Position numbers and translations under genes: made by a program. This document shows positions 1 through 31,653 of a stretch of DNA of 64,000 nucleotides, piece after piece. The DNA is taken from the NCBI RefSeq assembly GCF_000524195.1, contig NW_020170381.1, forward strand, positions 925,678 to 989,677, written 5' to 3'. Numbering within the stretch: position 1 is the first letter of the stretch; each line of letters begins with the position of its first letter. A model generated the notes under the pieces. That model had not been told where the DNA came from and searched no databases. It saw only the letters and a list, made by a program, of their open reading frames with translations. The DNA is from Echinococcus granulosus (lineage: Eukaryota; Platyhelminthes; Cestoda; Cyclophyllidea; Taeniidae).

Positions 1-12462
<12,462 letters not shown>

Positions 12463-14872
12463 TGGACTTCGCTAAAAGATGCATAATGAGGCCTGGGTGC
12501 CAGATTTCAACAATGAAGAAATATAAGAAACCGTTCGCAGGAACGGCCCTTTTCAACAAAAAACATCAGTGCAGAATTATTAACCATGACCACGAGGTGA
12601 AACAAGACACAGGCGAAATTAGAGTTCGGAAGGAATATGGGTTTGATTGGCCATTGAATAGATAAATCAGTTCGAAAGGACTACTGTTCAATTGATCAAT
12701 TCAAAAAGTGATTCTAGTCGGAAATAATGCTCAAAAAAAAACGAATATTTACACAGTTATAAATGCTAAAAGCACAAAAAGCATAGAATCATTATCGGGA
12801 AACTAATTTAGAACAGAGGTAATTGAATGGGGTGAAAATTTGATTTTTCATCACAGACAGTAGGGGCAAAATGGGCTATTCTCACTATTTTTAGCACTTT
12901 AAAATAAATACAAACTTCTGAAGTGCGTAGTACAGTACCTTAAAGCCGTTTTACACTAGTGGGAATGACCCCAATGACAAAAAGCTTCCGGTTTATGAAA
13001 ATAGGACAAGTGATGGTAAATCGATGTACCAAGAACAAAGCTTGCTAGTCGCAAATGTATTTGCAAAACGCAAGACCTCGTCAAGATTAATCCCAAATAC
13101 AGAAAATGAGTTGACAGTCAAAACGCAATGCTAGCTACGTACTGACAGTTCTGATATTTTCTCGAGAATCCGAGGAAACTCACCAACCGTGAGGGCTTCT
13201 TTAAAAAGTTATGGTATTCCCCAAAAAAATACGACAAAAAGACGACGAACGTGTACGCACGTTACAGATGCAAGCAACAATATTGTTAAATGACAAAAAT
13301 TAGCACCATAAAAGAGGTATAGCGCGCTTTGGCCGCCAAATGATTACCAAAAAATTTAGCCAAATCATTTACCGTTTAGTCTGCAATCATCAGCAAAGGC
13401 TAGCAGCGCGACTGACCAACAGATAGACATTCATTTTCTTGATTTCATAAGACTATGATGAAAAATACCCAAGTTGAACAAGTTAAACAAGCTGGGTAGA
13501 AGTGAAAGGCATGTATAACTACAAGATGTACTAAGAAAACGCTTAAGCGAAAAAGGCATTCTAAAACTAAAGTTAAATGCAATTGGAAACACTAAGCTCA
13601 AGCAACGTACTGGCAGAAGTAGAAGTTAAGGTTGATAAAAACCGTGAAAAGTAAGTGAATAACACATAGGTTTCAGATATTCTGACGAGCCTTAGTCTTA
13701 CTACCCTAATTTTGGTTACAAGCTTATGCACTATAAGTATAAGATATTACATTATGTATCTGTTTTTCAGGGGAAACCCTAAGTGACATAAATAGTAAAA
13801 AATCGAAGTCCTCCTGCATTTTGCACTTCGCAAGCAGTGTATTTGAGGCGGTTTTATTTAAATACAATAATCCAGTTAAAAAAGACAAGCATTTGTTATT
13901 CTCATGGCAGAGTGGAGGTCATTGACACCTGAAGAGGAAACAGACTCTGACTCCTCATTAATCTCGATTCCTCAGGCACATTAGTAAGGACTAATGAACA
14001 AAGAGCCTTTACCTACCATTCTACCTTTTGGTTGACAAGTTGTGCTAACTTGGTGTTTCTTTAGCTCCAAAATTACAGACATAAAAATAGATTTTGTTGT
14101 GTGAAAACTTCGCACAAAAGTAAGCATTATGCATAGCGTAGTGATCTAGCCTTTGTCAGAGACAAAAGAAGGCACAGTATCCAGGCCAATTATGCATGTA
14201 TTTGGCACATAGTAGGGCCTGAAGCTTCAGGCACGCCCCGAAGGCTAGTTTACCCGTCGAAGGTGCAACAGTGGAGCACATAAGCAGTCTTTTTACTATA
14301 ACTGAATGTTAAATAGCAAACGCCTTACTTTTAAATCAGCTTTAGTTGAACAGCGATTGGCTTACATTAACCAGTCTTGAAGTCAAAACAGACACTAACG
14401 TTTTATGGGCTATAAATATTTGTGAATCCTTCCCATACTACTTAGATGTGAGCTGTATTCCACTCGAATTTCCCGACCACAGGGCCGAAAAATAGACCCA
14501 CCAACTTGACTTTAATGGACAGAGTTGCCTCGCTTAAAATTATAATTAACTATTAAAAAAGTTTTCAAAAATCTTAAAGGCTTATTGCCTGTGTTTGTAT
14601 ATTGTGTTCCTTTATTTAAGAGAGCCTTCTTATTACGCAGGCCGTACTGTATTTTCTACAATTTATCTAATTTGTTAATTGGCTATTTAGGTCGGTCAGC
14701 TGCCTAATTATTATAGTTGTGCCGCACTCTATTACTAAGGCAAATTGTTTTATTTCACTAAACAATTGTGCCTTTACTTATGCGGTGACCTCGAGCTGAT
14801 TACGCTGTCAACATTGTCATTCCTTTGGACTAAGTAACCTTGATAAACTTGGCTATTCTAATTCAACCAATA
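12463..14872. promoter_or_regulatory. Divergent intergenic region between PLC-beta and ERK
   Basis: This 2.4-kb stretch separates two head-to-head start codons, so the promoters of both genes should lie here unless 5' UTR introns extend further. A TTTTAG acceptor-like site ends at 12472, immediately upstream (minus strand) of the PLC start. No TATA or CpG cluster stands out. One short acidic open frame (13904-13984, plus) is noted among the findings. Nothing else was recognised. Confidence 0.45.
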
Positions 14873-21273
<6,401 letters not shown>

Positions 21274-21486
21274 TGGACGTGATCACGTGATCTTCACGGG
21301 ATGCCGTTAGCTGGTTGGATTGCGTGCCGAACTTCTCGTGTGGAATTGTCCCATGTTACCTCTCTTACTTCTGCCAATCCTTAAGAAAATGTGGCTTTAC
21401 TAAGTTGACGATAAGCAATTGGTTTTTAACGCTCGAAATAACGGAAGACTTATTGCGTAGAGATGGTTAGAATTCTACTTAAGCTA

Positions 21487-21492
21487 AATAAA
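21487..21492 (+). terminator. Candidate ERK polyadenylation signal
   Basis: AATAAA 214 nt after the ERK stop codon, the first canonical signal noticed downstream. It applies only if the stop at 21271-21273 is right. Confidence 0.4.
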
Positions 21493-24400
21493 TATTAACC
21501 TGGTTTTACAATGGAGATAAGTGTGCAATATGCATGGTGCTTTTAAAAATTAATGCAGGTGCAATTTGTCCTTTTTACGGATGCTGTCCCGAGAACTGAT
21601 TTATTTTGTTCCTTTTTTTGCATCCCATTCCTGCTTATTATGTTGCATCATTTTAGAGATGCAGGTTGAAAGTAATCCCATGAAGTGTAATCGAATTCAA
21701 ACGCTATCTCAATGATGAAGAGGCCTCAATCACGTGGGCATTTCGATCGTCATTTTGTATTTTCCCCACGCTTCTGTCGTGTATTTTCATTTACCCTCAA
21801 GAATTGACCTAATGGCACTTTTTCAGTGAATTCACTCATGTTTAACTTATACTTCATATGATCCTATATATTCTAATGTGCAATATGAGAAGCTTTTAAT
21901 GTGCAACGCTGAGTGGTTGGATGTTAATTATCGGCGAATTTACTTTTATGGGGGTTTCAGTTCAAAAAGCCGGCGATCTCGCTTTTACCCCTAGTTAGTA
22001 AGCGACTTCAAATGCAGAAGTTGGGACATGTAGTCTTGGACTTAATCATGCTAACGATAGCTAAAAATGACAAATATTGTTTTAGACTTTTAATGAATAA
22101 GTTTCAGAGTCAGAGCATTTTGATCATTCTTCGCTTGGGGAATAAATTTTGTAATGTATAATAAATTGATGAATCATTCGCACTTCCTGGCCAAATCACA
22201 ATTTCATCCCTTTTATATGTGGCAGCGGATACCTCCAGAACGACAACTATCATATTCTGGCATCTAACCTAAATAACTAGTTCAATAAAATACTTTTTGG
22301 TCAAACCACTTTTTTTTCTAATCGAGCATTATTTGGTTCAACTGTGGGATGTATTCTTGAAGGACTTACAAAGTTGACAACCTTCAAGCACATATAAATC
22401 ACATCAAGTATTCAATGAAGGAGGAACAACTTGGAATACAATTTCATGCGCAAAACCCCTAGAAATTTGGGCATCGGGCTTCAATGTTAGCCCTCAAATT
22501 ACAAGAATATGGCTGTCCTTCGGTGACAAAATAAGTATCCTCGCTCAGGTTATCACTTTTACCCTCTCTAGGCCTAGTCATACTTGGGTTACATCGAACT
22601 TGGAGTAAACTGACCGACACTAAGAAGAAATCGACGAATCGCAAGTAGCGTTCATGAGGCCGTTTTTATGGTGGGGGAAATCACGTTGTTTAGCTTGATG
22701 AAATGATAAACAAAAAAATCCCGAATGAGTGGACGAGATGTCACTTCATGAGACCGAAAATATGACCAAATTCCGACCATCTCCTATCGATAGAATTATT
22801 TGAAGTAGAGTGTTAAAATGAAGTCTCACCATTTCGTTGGGCATTTTCACAATAACTTACCTTAAAACCTTTATTTATTTAATAACGCAAGTTTGGCATC
22901 ACGTAAACGAATATGATTTTGTTATCATACTCGTCCACACAAACCACATCACAATGTAATTTTGCAGCCCAAATTAGCCCAACAATAGTATATATTGTTT
23001 CAGCGTGCACATTATGGTTGTTTGGGAGGCTTGGAATCATCGGACCATCGAAAGTGAATTGCACATATTGCCAAACCTTATTGGAATGCAATTTTTGTTG
23101 AGGCGAAGAATGGCTGCCACAGTTGCTTTATCCTAATACAAAGTACCTAAATGGTAGTTAGAAAAGGTTAAATAGTTCAACACGGCTTCTCATCAATGCA
23201 AATCTATAAGTGATGTTTGAAAGATGGCATTCTAGACTACAAATTTTTAGAAGGGGCTCACATTTATTTTGGATGCCCTCTCCTGTCCTGCTAGAGATTT
23301 CCGCCTTTAATCGTTAATATGAGCATGTTGCTTAGGCTCCTTGTGAGCCGCAAGTTATAAATTTTTCCTTTTTGTGCTTACAAAAAAATATTATGCTATT
23401 TCGGCATTTCAAGTGGTGAGTACTTGAACTCATATTCATTCAGTTTACGGTTGCTGGTAGTGCAGCTTTCCTTGACTCTGATTAACTCACGCAATCATGG
23501 ATAGATGGATAACGAATACGAAATGCCAGATAAGGAAGATTATATCGATAATGCTCGTCGAGTCTCCGAGTTAGGGTAAGGTAGTATGTAAAAATTCAAA
23601 AGTACTAATATACTGCAAAATTGCGGCAAAGTAGAGGAAGTGCCAACGAAAACATTTATCACTACATCCTAATGTAGGCAAAAACAGCACAATTGTAGGC
23701 TTTAGATACCAACAAAGGAAGCGGCATCTTCTTTATTTTCCCTTCATAGGAGGTATTTGGCATATCTATGTTGGACTGCGTTCCTCATGCAGCCAAATGT
23801 AGCAGTCAGCGCTTTGAATAATTGAACCACATCAAACGTCGTGTGTGGTGGAGCCGTTTTTGCATCAAATTAAATTGCTGCCCTATTTCAAGAATGGTCA
23901 CTATCACATTTTCTTCGTATCAAGAGAGAAACTTACGTAAGCGTTTGTGAGTTTGCCCGTTTGCCTTCGATAGGCGATTTTAGAGTTAAAAGAGGTACAA
24001 GCAAAAGATGATAGTTGGGTACATCCCTATTTTAAAGTATAAAATACGCTATTTGAATTCGTTTATTTAAGTTCTCATCTGAAACAAGCATATCTAGGTT
24101 TCGGCTGTCATCAGCATGGTGTTCTAAGTCAATCAAATCTATTTTGAATTTTGTTAAATAGAAATAGGGTGATTTTTCCAAACCTTTTTTGAAGAACAAA
24201 TTTTCGATCTCTTTCTTTTGAAGTTGTCTTAACAAATTTGCGAGGGGTAAGGTGCAAGTATCTCTTGTATTGCACAAAAATACGAAATGGATGCAAAACC
24301 ATTTCAGCATTCTCCGGGTGTGCTTAAATTACACCGGTTTGTCAACAGTCGCTACAGCTTCGAATGAATTTGCATTGAAAAGCCGAACCAACTCATCATC

Positions 24401-27400
24401 ACATGAACGCATCGGATGAAGGCAATGGATGCCTTGATGAATTAAATCATGATTAAATGGTAGGAAACATTAGGCGTGCAATCATTAGTATATTTTTTAC
24501 AATTAAGTTTCATAATTTTTAATCCTTTTATCCACAAGGCTTCATGAAAATACCTAAAGGGAACTATTTAGTAAAATATTTTGGGAATTCACAGTGCACT
24601 TGAAAACCATAAATGCTCTCGTTTTGCTATCACTTGTGTACATGTCTGCACCTTTGACTTCTTCAATTAGTGTTAAAACTTGCAAACTTCTCAAACTATG
24701 CCCTACGTGTTTAATTACAAGATGGTAAGCTAACTATCAGTTTTGGCACTACTGTAATGTTTTTTACCAACTACATCACTTCAACAAGGCATTCATCATT
24801 GGTAATTACCTGAGGGGAGAATTCAACAAGCTGCAGCTATGAGAACTTTATAAAATGCCTGATTAAACCTTAAAAGTGGGACTCAAGAGTCCTGTTTCCA
24901 CTTCAACCACTAGGCATTAACAGATGACAAGTTAGTGTTAAATAAATAACTTCTACTTACAAATTTTAGTAGCACTCCTATGAAAACACGCAGTAATGGA
25001 CATCGTTTTCACGGTTGGAGACTTCTGCGTGACACAATGAAGTTGACCTAATGTTTGCACAAACATTTAGATCGGTTGGTAAGCCCATTAAGAAGACGTA
25101 CAAAGCCGTTCTAATTCAAAAATTAGGTGTCAAAAGGAGTGGCAAAGCAATGAGGCGTCTCATAGCTGCGCAGCGACTAGCAGAGGTAGAGCTCTGAGGA
25201 AGGGAGAAAACCCAAAGAACCTGGATATAAGGTGGGGTGGAAGGCGTTGTCATGCCTGTGAATACGACTAAGACCAGTCGGACAGTAGATGTGTTTTAAT
25301 GAGACGAGCTTCTTATTACTGATTCTCAAAATAAAGTTTTATTATCTTAGAAATTAATCAGTGCCTAAATAGCGTATCCAAATATGGTTAAAATACAACT
25401 CTTAGTTTCTGCCATTTTAAGTCTTTGTCTAAATGTAGTAAATTGACTGATCCATACACCTTATTTTAATAGGTAATAATCGGGCGTTTTTACCAACATA
25501 TTCAGTTGTTTTTTATTTATAACTTTCGAGCCCTCTCAAGATCTTCTCCCGAATTATTGCTCGGCCAAAGTCAGTATTCTCTGCCTCCTGTTATCGTTGC
25601 ATGGCACAATTATGCAAATTCGAAGTGTACATGATAATATGACATTAGACTTTAATTACTTAGTTTATACGAAATTATTTTTAGCTAGATTTAAGGAATG
25701 AATTGAGGTTTTGCACTGCAAACTCGTATGCAACTAAGTGATGAGATAGCATCAACACCTTGTTAACAACACAAACTAAAAATTAAGAAACCTTCAAAGC
25801 CAAACAATACATCAAACCTCAACTGATATAAAATAAACAATATAGAATATGTAGAACAGGGATTAAATACTCCATTGTTATTGCTTGTTAAGGTAAGATG
25901 CCTTCGGAAAACATATCTAAAAAGGAAATCAAAAAAAGTTTTGGAAAAGGAAATATTTGAAGGAATTTATGAAGGTAAGAATAGAGGGCGATGTTTAGCA
26001 ACTATTAAATGAAAATCGAGATGAGCTTGGGGATTGGAGGCTTGCAGCCCTGAGCGGTTCTGCCTACGTACTGACGGGGAGTGTGCAGGAGGTATGAAAG
26101 CGGTGGGTTTGCCCTCGAGCCCTCCCTCAAAGCACTCATGCGCACATGCGATCATTGAGCGTTCCTGCGGGGCGCCCGGGCAACATCGAGAAAAGTAGCT
26201 GTGGATTTGTAGGTGTCATTTGCGACTGCTGACAATCCTGCACTCACACATGCACCCAAGCGGAGGCCCTTTATCTCTCATTAATTTGCTTTGGTCTCGT
26301 CCAGCAGGACCCCACTAACTCAATGCTTAAAAAAAAGAATTTGCAATCACAGTGTGAAAGGACTGGGTTAATTTTCTGATGGAAATAGTAAGCTTGTATT
26401 TTATTTTATGCATTTTTTTATACATTCGTAATATAGATACTATGAATTTGACAAATACCCCCTAACCAGTAATTCCCGATGAGAACAAAGCATTTTTTGG
26501 TGGATACGAAGCGTGTACATGGAGTTTAATTATGCTTTCGTGAATCAAGGAGGAATACAAGTTTGTCCAAGAAGTAAATAATGGAATGTGTTGTAATGCT
26601 GGTTCTAAAGCATTACGGTATTTTGCATATTCAATATTTTTTTCGTGAAATAATAGGTTTCGCACGTTCATTTGCCTTCAAAAGAGAAGATAAGGAAAAA
26701 AGAACTTTTTATTCGAGTATTTGTGTTGAGCCGCGATGAAAGCTTCAATGAAATTAATAAGATATTACAGTCGAGCAGCATTTTTCAAAGGGACTTTTCG
26801 CATTCGTGCACACACTGCCCTTTCCCCAATCAGCGTCATTCGAAAATTTTGGCCTTTGTCTGTAGTCTGCGAATTCTTTTTTAAATGCCAAGGTTTAGGT
26901 GAGGACACAACCTGGTATTACTTTAAAAGTATCATTCAATTTACAGGACGAAAGGGAACACAATGATCTGAAGACCAGCTTACGAGTAAAATCGTCATAT
27001 TGCAGCTACAGGAAAGTGAACAGGTACAACAAAGGTTACTTCCGGTTTCAATCAGTCACACCGGTCTCTATGGCAATGCTCAAAATCCAACAGTACTAAG
27101 TTTTGTCACGGGAAATAAATATGCATGAAAGACAAGATAATCAAAGTTTCATAGCACTCAGATAAAGTAGAATTGCATGAATAAGTAGGTTTATTCACGT
27201 AGTTTAGAGAAAATACCGTCTTTATTAGTGAGTCTCCCATTTACAGCTTATTTAGTTCATTAAAAAGGCTTAGTTTTACAACCCATTCGTATAAATTTGT
27301 TTTTTGTCAAATTTGGACAGATTAATTTTGTAGTTTAGGTGCCTAATCATCTTTGAGACAATGCCTATTTCCCTGTTTACCTTAACGTAAATCCCTTTCC

Positions 27401-30400
27401 GTTTTTTTTTTCAATCTCTCCCATTCTTACCACAATCACGATCAAAACGACTGAGTGCGGCAGAGCCTTCCTTTTCTCTCTATCTCCCTCTAATCCATAA
27501 AATTAAGTTTAGGCAAGTGCTTTTCTGAAGGCTCATTTTTTTAGTAACACTGAGGTGGGGAAACACTTCTTTTAGATCTAATTGGTGGGTCATACATAAG
27601 CGAAGGCGCAATAATCCTAAACACATATAGATAAAGCTTGATGTATTTGAACTAAAGCTGAAATTGTTCGATAGACAATGTGGAAATATGTTTGATTTAA
27701 AAAAAGTACTGGTCGTCATTACATACATGAATTAACCCACTGATCTCGACTGTGCACGAAATAACAAAAAGTATGGGCACTTGGTGAATGGACGCATCAA
27801 GGCAGCATTTCAAGCTCCACTTTAGTTTACGCTTGACAATCGCTCGTCCATGTATGACAGGTTCCTTTTACTACATGATCCATTGTGTAAATTTATGCAC
27901 GGGAAGAGCTAAGGTATGCTTTATAATGAATTTTAAACATGTTGAGTTTCTTTTGTATGGTTTTTAAAAAACTCACCATGTTAAATAGTAAATCTTTGTT
28001 GTGTTTAGCGCTAAGAAAGAATTTTTCATTTTATCACCGTTCGGAATAGCAGGTTTTGCTATCAACTGTAGCTTGATGTAACTAGGGTCATTTTTTGACA
28101 GAAAAAGTTGAAGTGCCTTAAAGCACTTTAAGCACACATTTTGGCTTTGACTAATTACACTGAATATAACTTGAAGTGGTTTCCTTCTCGAGTCCCAAAT
28201 AGGGCACAAATATACGTAATGCTTTAAATTCAGGTCCTTCGGCAGTGAATTGTTCACATTTTACCTCAATCAGCGATAGCGGTACACAGTCTTTTAAAGC
28301 AGACTAATTTTAGAACTCCGTCTGTTGTGGGTCGCTAATTACGTGGCCAGAAATTGAACGGTGGGTATTATGTGACCAGCAAAGCATGCAGTCTCAATGT
28401 GATTAAAACTTGCAGTTACTCAGTACGACCCGTCATGCAACAAATGCTAATTTTGGTTGTTTGTCAGAAGCTAAAATGGAATGCTACAATTAGGCAGATC
28501 GTGGTCTGATCACATGGACGTGCTCTAGATTAGACCGCATCGCTATTCGACAAAGGGGAAAAATGTTTCGCTCACCAATACTGACGCCTTATACAAAATA
28601 TTTGGAAACACTTCCTATTGCTTGATGTAACATTCCAAATCACGTTTTTTGTTCACAATTCGCAATTCACTGCATTTAAAAGTAACATCGGAAGTATATT
28701 CAGTGCTACATCATTAATGCTTTGGAATATTGCTTCTCATTCAGTTGAGAAAGTGAAATGTGGTTATTTAAACTAATTAATTCATGTGTCCATTTTAAGC
28801 AGGTATTAAAAGCAAATAAATCAGTTAGGCTGACAAGGATATTTTCCCCTTTCTGCTCTGCAAAAAAAAACAAGCCGTAGAAGTTGCTGCAACATTTCAC
28901 ATTTTCCAGTATGTAATTCCTACAATTTATACAAAATTTAATGCGATTCACTCCATCAATCGAAATGGACCAAAAATCAAAACCCTTATGCCTTCGAAGT
29001 TTAACTTTTATCGACAAAACAACATTACCAAAGAGGACCAATGGAACATCTAAGCTTCATGCAAAAGGATTCGGCTAAAAGACAAGTAGCAAATATGCTT
29101 TAAGCACGTTCGGCGGTAATATGATGGCAGGAATCCTCAATTGACGTGTGTTTCGCAATTGAAACACGAAGTATCTAGGGGAATGTGAGACGTATTTCTA
29201 GAGCTTACCCCTTGCAGCATTCTTTAGTGATTACTCTGATAGGCAGATTCGTGTACTAAAAAGTGCCTCCCGCGCGTAATATCATTTGCGTTTAAAGATT
29301 GAATTAGTAGGTAGACTTCAAAGGAAAGTGTGGCGGTAGTGAAACTGATTGTGTAGACTTTTTTGGGTGAAAAAGATAAACTTTTTCGAATGTTCAATTG
29401 GAACATATCCATCTACTTAAATGCCAGATAAGTTCCTGATGGCGATTTTACCAGCCTTTAAGGTTTATAGGTGCGGTAAAAAGTCAAAGACCTGTACTGC
29501 CCAAAGCCGCATCTGATGATGTACCCCTCTAAGCCAAAAATGAATTATATCTACTTATGTCCTTTAACAGATCCTCAATATTGTATGCATTCTGTCTTTT
29601 CTTTTTTTTGAAAATCGGGGAACCATAAAAACAAATGGGATGTTTCCGATAAGAAGCGCAAAAGGCAAGCCGCATCTGGAAAGGCTTTTATTTGTCCCAG
29701 TGCTCTGTTCACCTAAAACTTAATAGATTAACGTGAATGCAAGATGACCCCTCTTTGTGATAAAAACTGGTACGACATTCGTAGCTGCGACACCCATTTA
29801 GGTTCATCATTTTACACCAACTCAGCAGTGTTACGCAAGTGAAATAACTTACCAAGTAGATGAATAAGTGGCTTTTTTGTAAGTATGGAAAATCGGGGTT
29901 GCAATGGCGCCACAGAGGTCTACCTTCGACCGTTGTCAAAATCAAGTTGAATGGCAGGCGTTGTCAAGTAGATGCTTGTAGAATAGGGAGTAAACAAACG
30001 CTATTCTGCAAAAGGTTATACTCAAATAAGGTTGGACGGGAAACTCTTGCACATTATCAAAAATCTTTTAAATCAGTCTTCATTTATTTATCGACTTCTT
30101 TGACAAATTAAACTTTTCTAGGAAGTGAATGGAGCAAAAATTTAATTAACTTTGCTGGTTCATGCAACATTTAATTTAGGTATTTCCCTACTTTATTTTA
30201 TGCTAATAATTTAAACATTTGTTCAAAAAAAAATAGTGCAGAATGAATTAAAGTAGCCGATGTTTTCACATTAAACTGCCCGCTGATTGGTGAACTTCAG
30301 GATCCTTAGTAAAGTGCAAATCTGGAGATGTATGCATGATTTATGCATTCAATCCCTCTAAGCTGCTAGTGTTTGCGATATCGAGTTATTTGTGTGTGAG

Positions 30401-31474
30401 ACCCAAGTGCGCTAAAATACCTAAACCAAAAGGCTCTCCCTTGAAAAAAGATATAGGCTTCAATCATGTTTCATTAATTATCACAATCAAAACAAATTGA
30501 CGTGGTAGCGATGACTTAAAATTGCAAATTTTTAACCATTCCATTATCAATAGGTAGAACCAATCCAAGCACTGGTTAAGTAAAAAGGGATCGTTCACCA
30601 AAGGAATGAAAGTTAGCTAATTTTATGGTTAAGCCCTAATTTGTGCTTTTAGGTGGGATTATGGGTTATGAATTTCCAAGTAATCATTTCAATGTATGAA
30701 ATGATAAGGCATTTAATGCAGTTTTCAGTGCATTTTTATCTAAAATAGGATCCATAACTCTCTCAATAGCTACAAATCAAAATTGCTGGCATTTGGTCAA
30801 AGTAGCAAGATGATTGCAGCATAGACACGGTGGGAACTAAGCAACAAAGAATCATGTGCGAATGTTTGTTTAGCCAATAGAATGAAGCACAGAACGAGCA
30901 TTTGGTTGTGATAATAAAATTCCTTATTTAGTACATGCTGTTTGATGACTGACAGACCTGGTTGATCCTGATGTGTATCGCCGATGTCTTTTGTGCGCAA
31001 AATAGTGCCTTTTTCTGGTCTCACTGCATCCATAATAGTTGAAAATAAAGTTGGATTGAAACAAAGTGAAAAGTGTGTTGCAATAGTGAACAGTGTTTCG
31101 ACAAGTGGGCAAAATTCTCATCATACGCCTTTGTAAACTGCGCATCCACCACTTCGATGACAATGGGGGCTTAGTAAACATTCGTATGAACTATTTTTCT
31201 GATGATATTACTTCAATTCTTTTTAATGGCTAATAATTTGGCTAAACTAGAAGTGGAACCTTTGTTACTTGTAAATGGAATTTCAGTAGTCCTACAGCAT
31301 TACTACGACAATCAAGTCGTCACTGTGACGTGGTCAAATTAGAGCATAACTTTAAATCAAAGAAAGCGTTAGACAAGTATGAGTCTTTGGATTACGCAAT
31401 AATTTCAAGACCTGTCCTTCATTCACAGCTTGCATGTATGCGTGCGTATCTGCGTGGGAAGACACACGGTTGTT

Positions 31475-31480
31475 TTTATT
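31475..31480 (-). terminator. Candidate Kv polyadenylation signal
   Basis: AATAAA on the minus strand, about 175 nt beyond the Kv stop codon. Position is plausible for a short 3' UTR. Confidence 0.5.
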
Positions 31481-31653
31481 GTACACCGCTTAGAAAAAAA
31501 GTAGGGAATGAATAAGATCCACCACGAAATCCTCTCTATGCTTGAAAAGGCGCTATAAAGGGAGAAAGAAGGGACAGAGGTAATATTGCCACCGGTTTTT
31601 CCTCATCATCTACAGATAAGAGTGGCAGGCACTACAGGCGCAAATCACTGTTA

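Larger units (their letters stand above)
21274..31653. other. Convergent intergenic region ERK / Kv
   Basis: Between the 3' ends of ERK (plus) and Kv (minus). It is AT-rich with many stop codons. Short frames exist (for example 22879-23101 open on both strands, 24032-24310 minus, 28706-29041 minus), but none carries a motif I recognise. A GC-richer patch lies at about 26030-26300. No repeat family, RNA gene or complete gene could be supported. Confidence 0.55.

Noticed and set aside
22879..23101. Segment open on both strands in the ERK-Kv spacer
   Set aside because: No family resemblance on either strand and no clear splice signals; probably chance.
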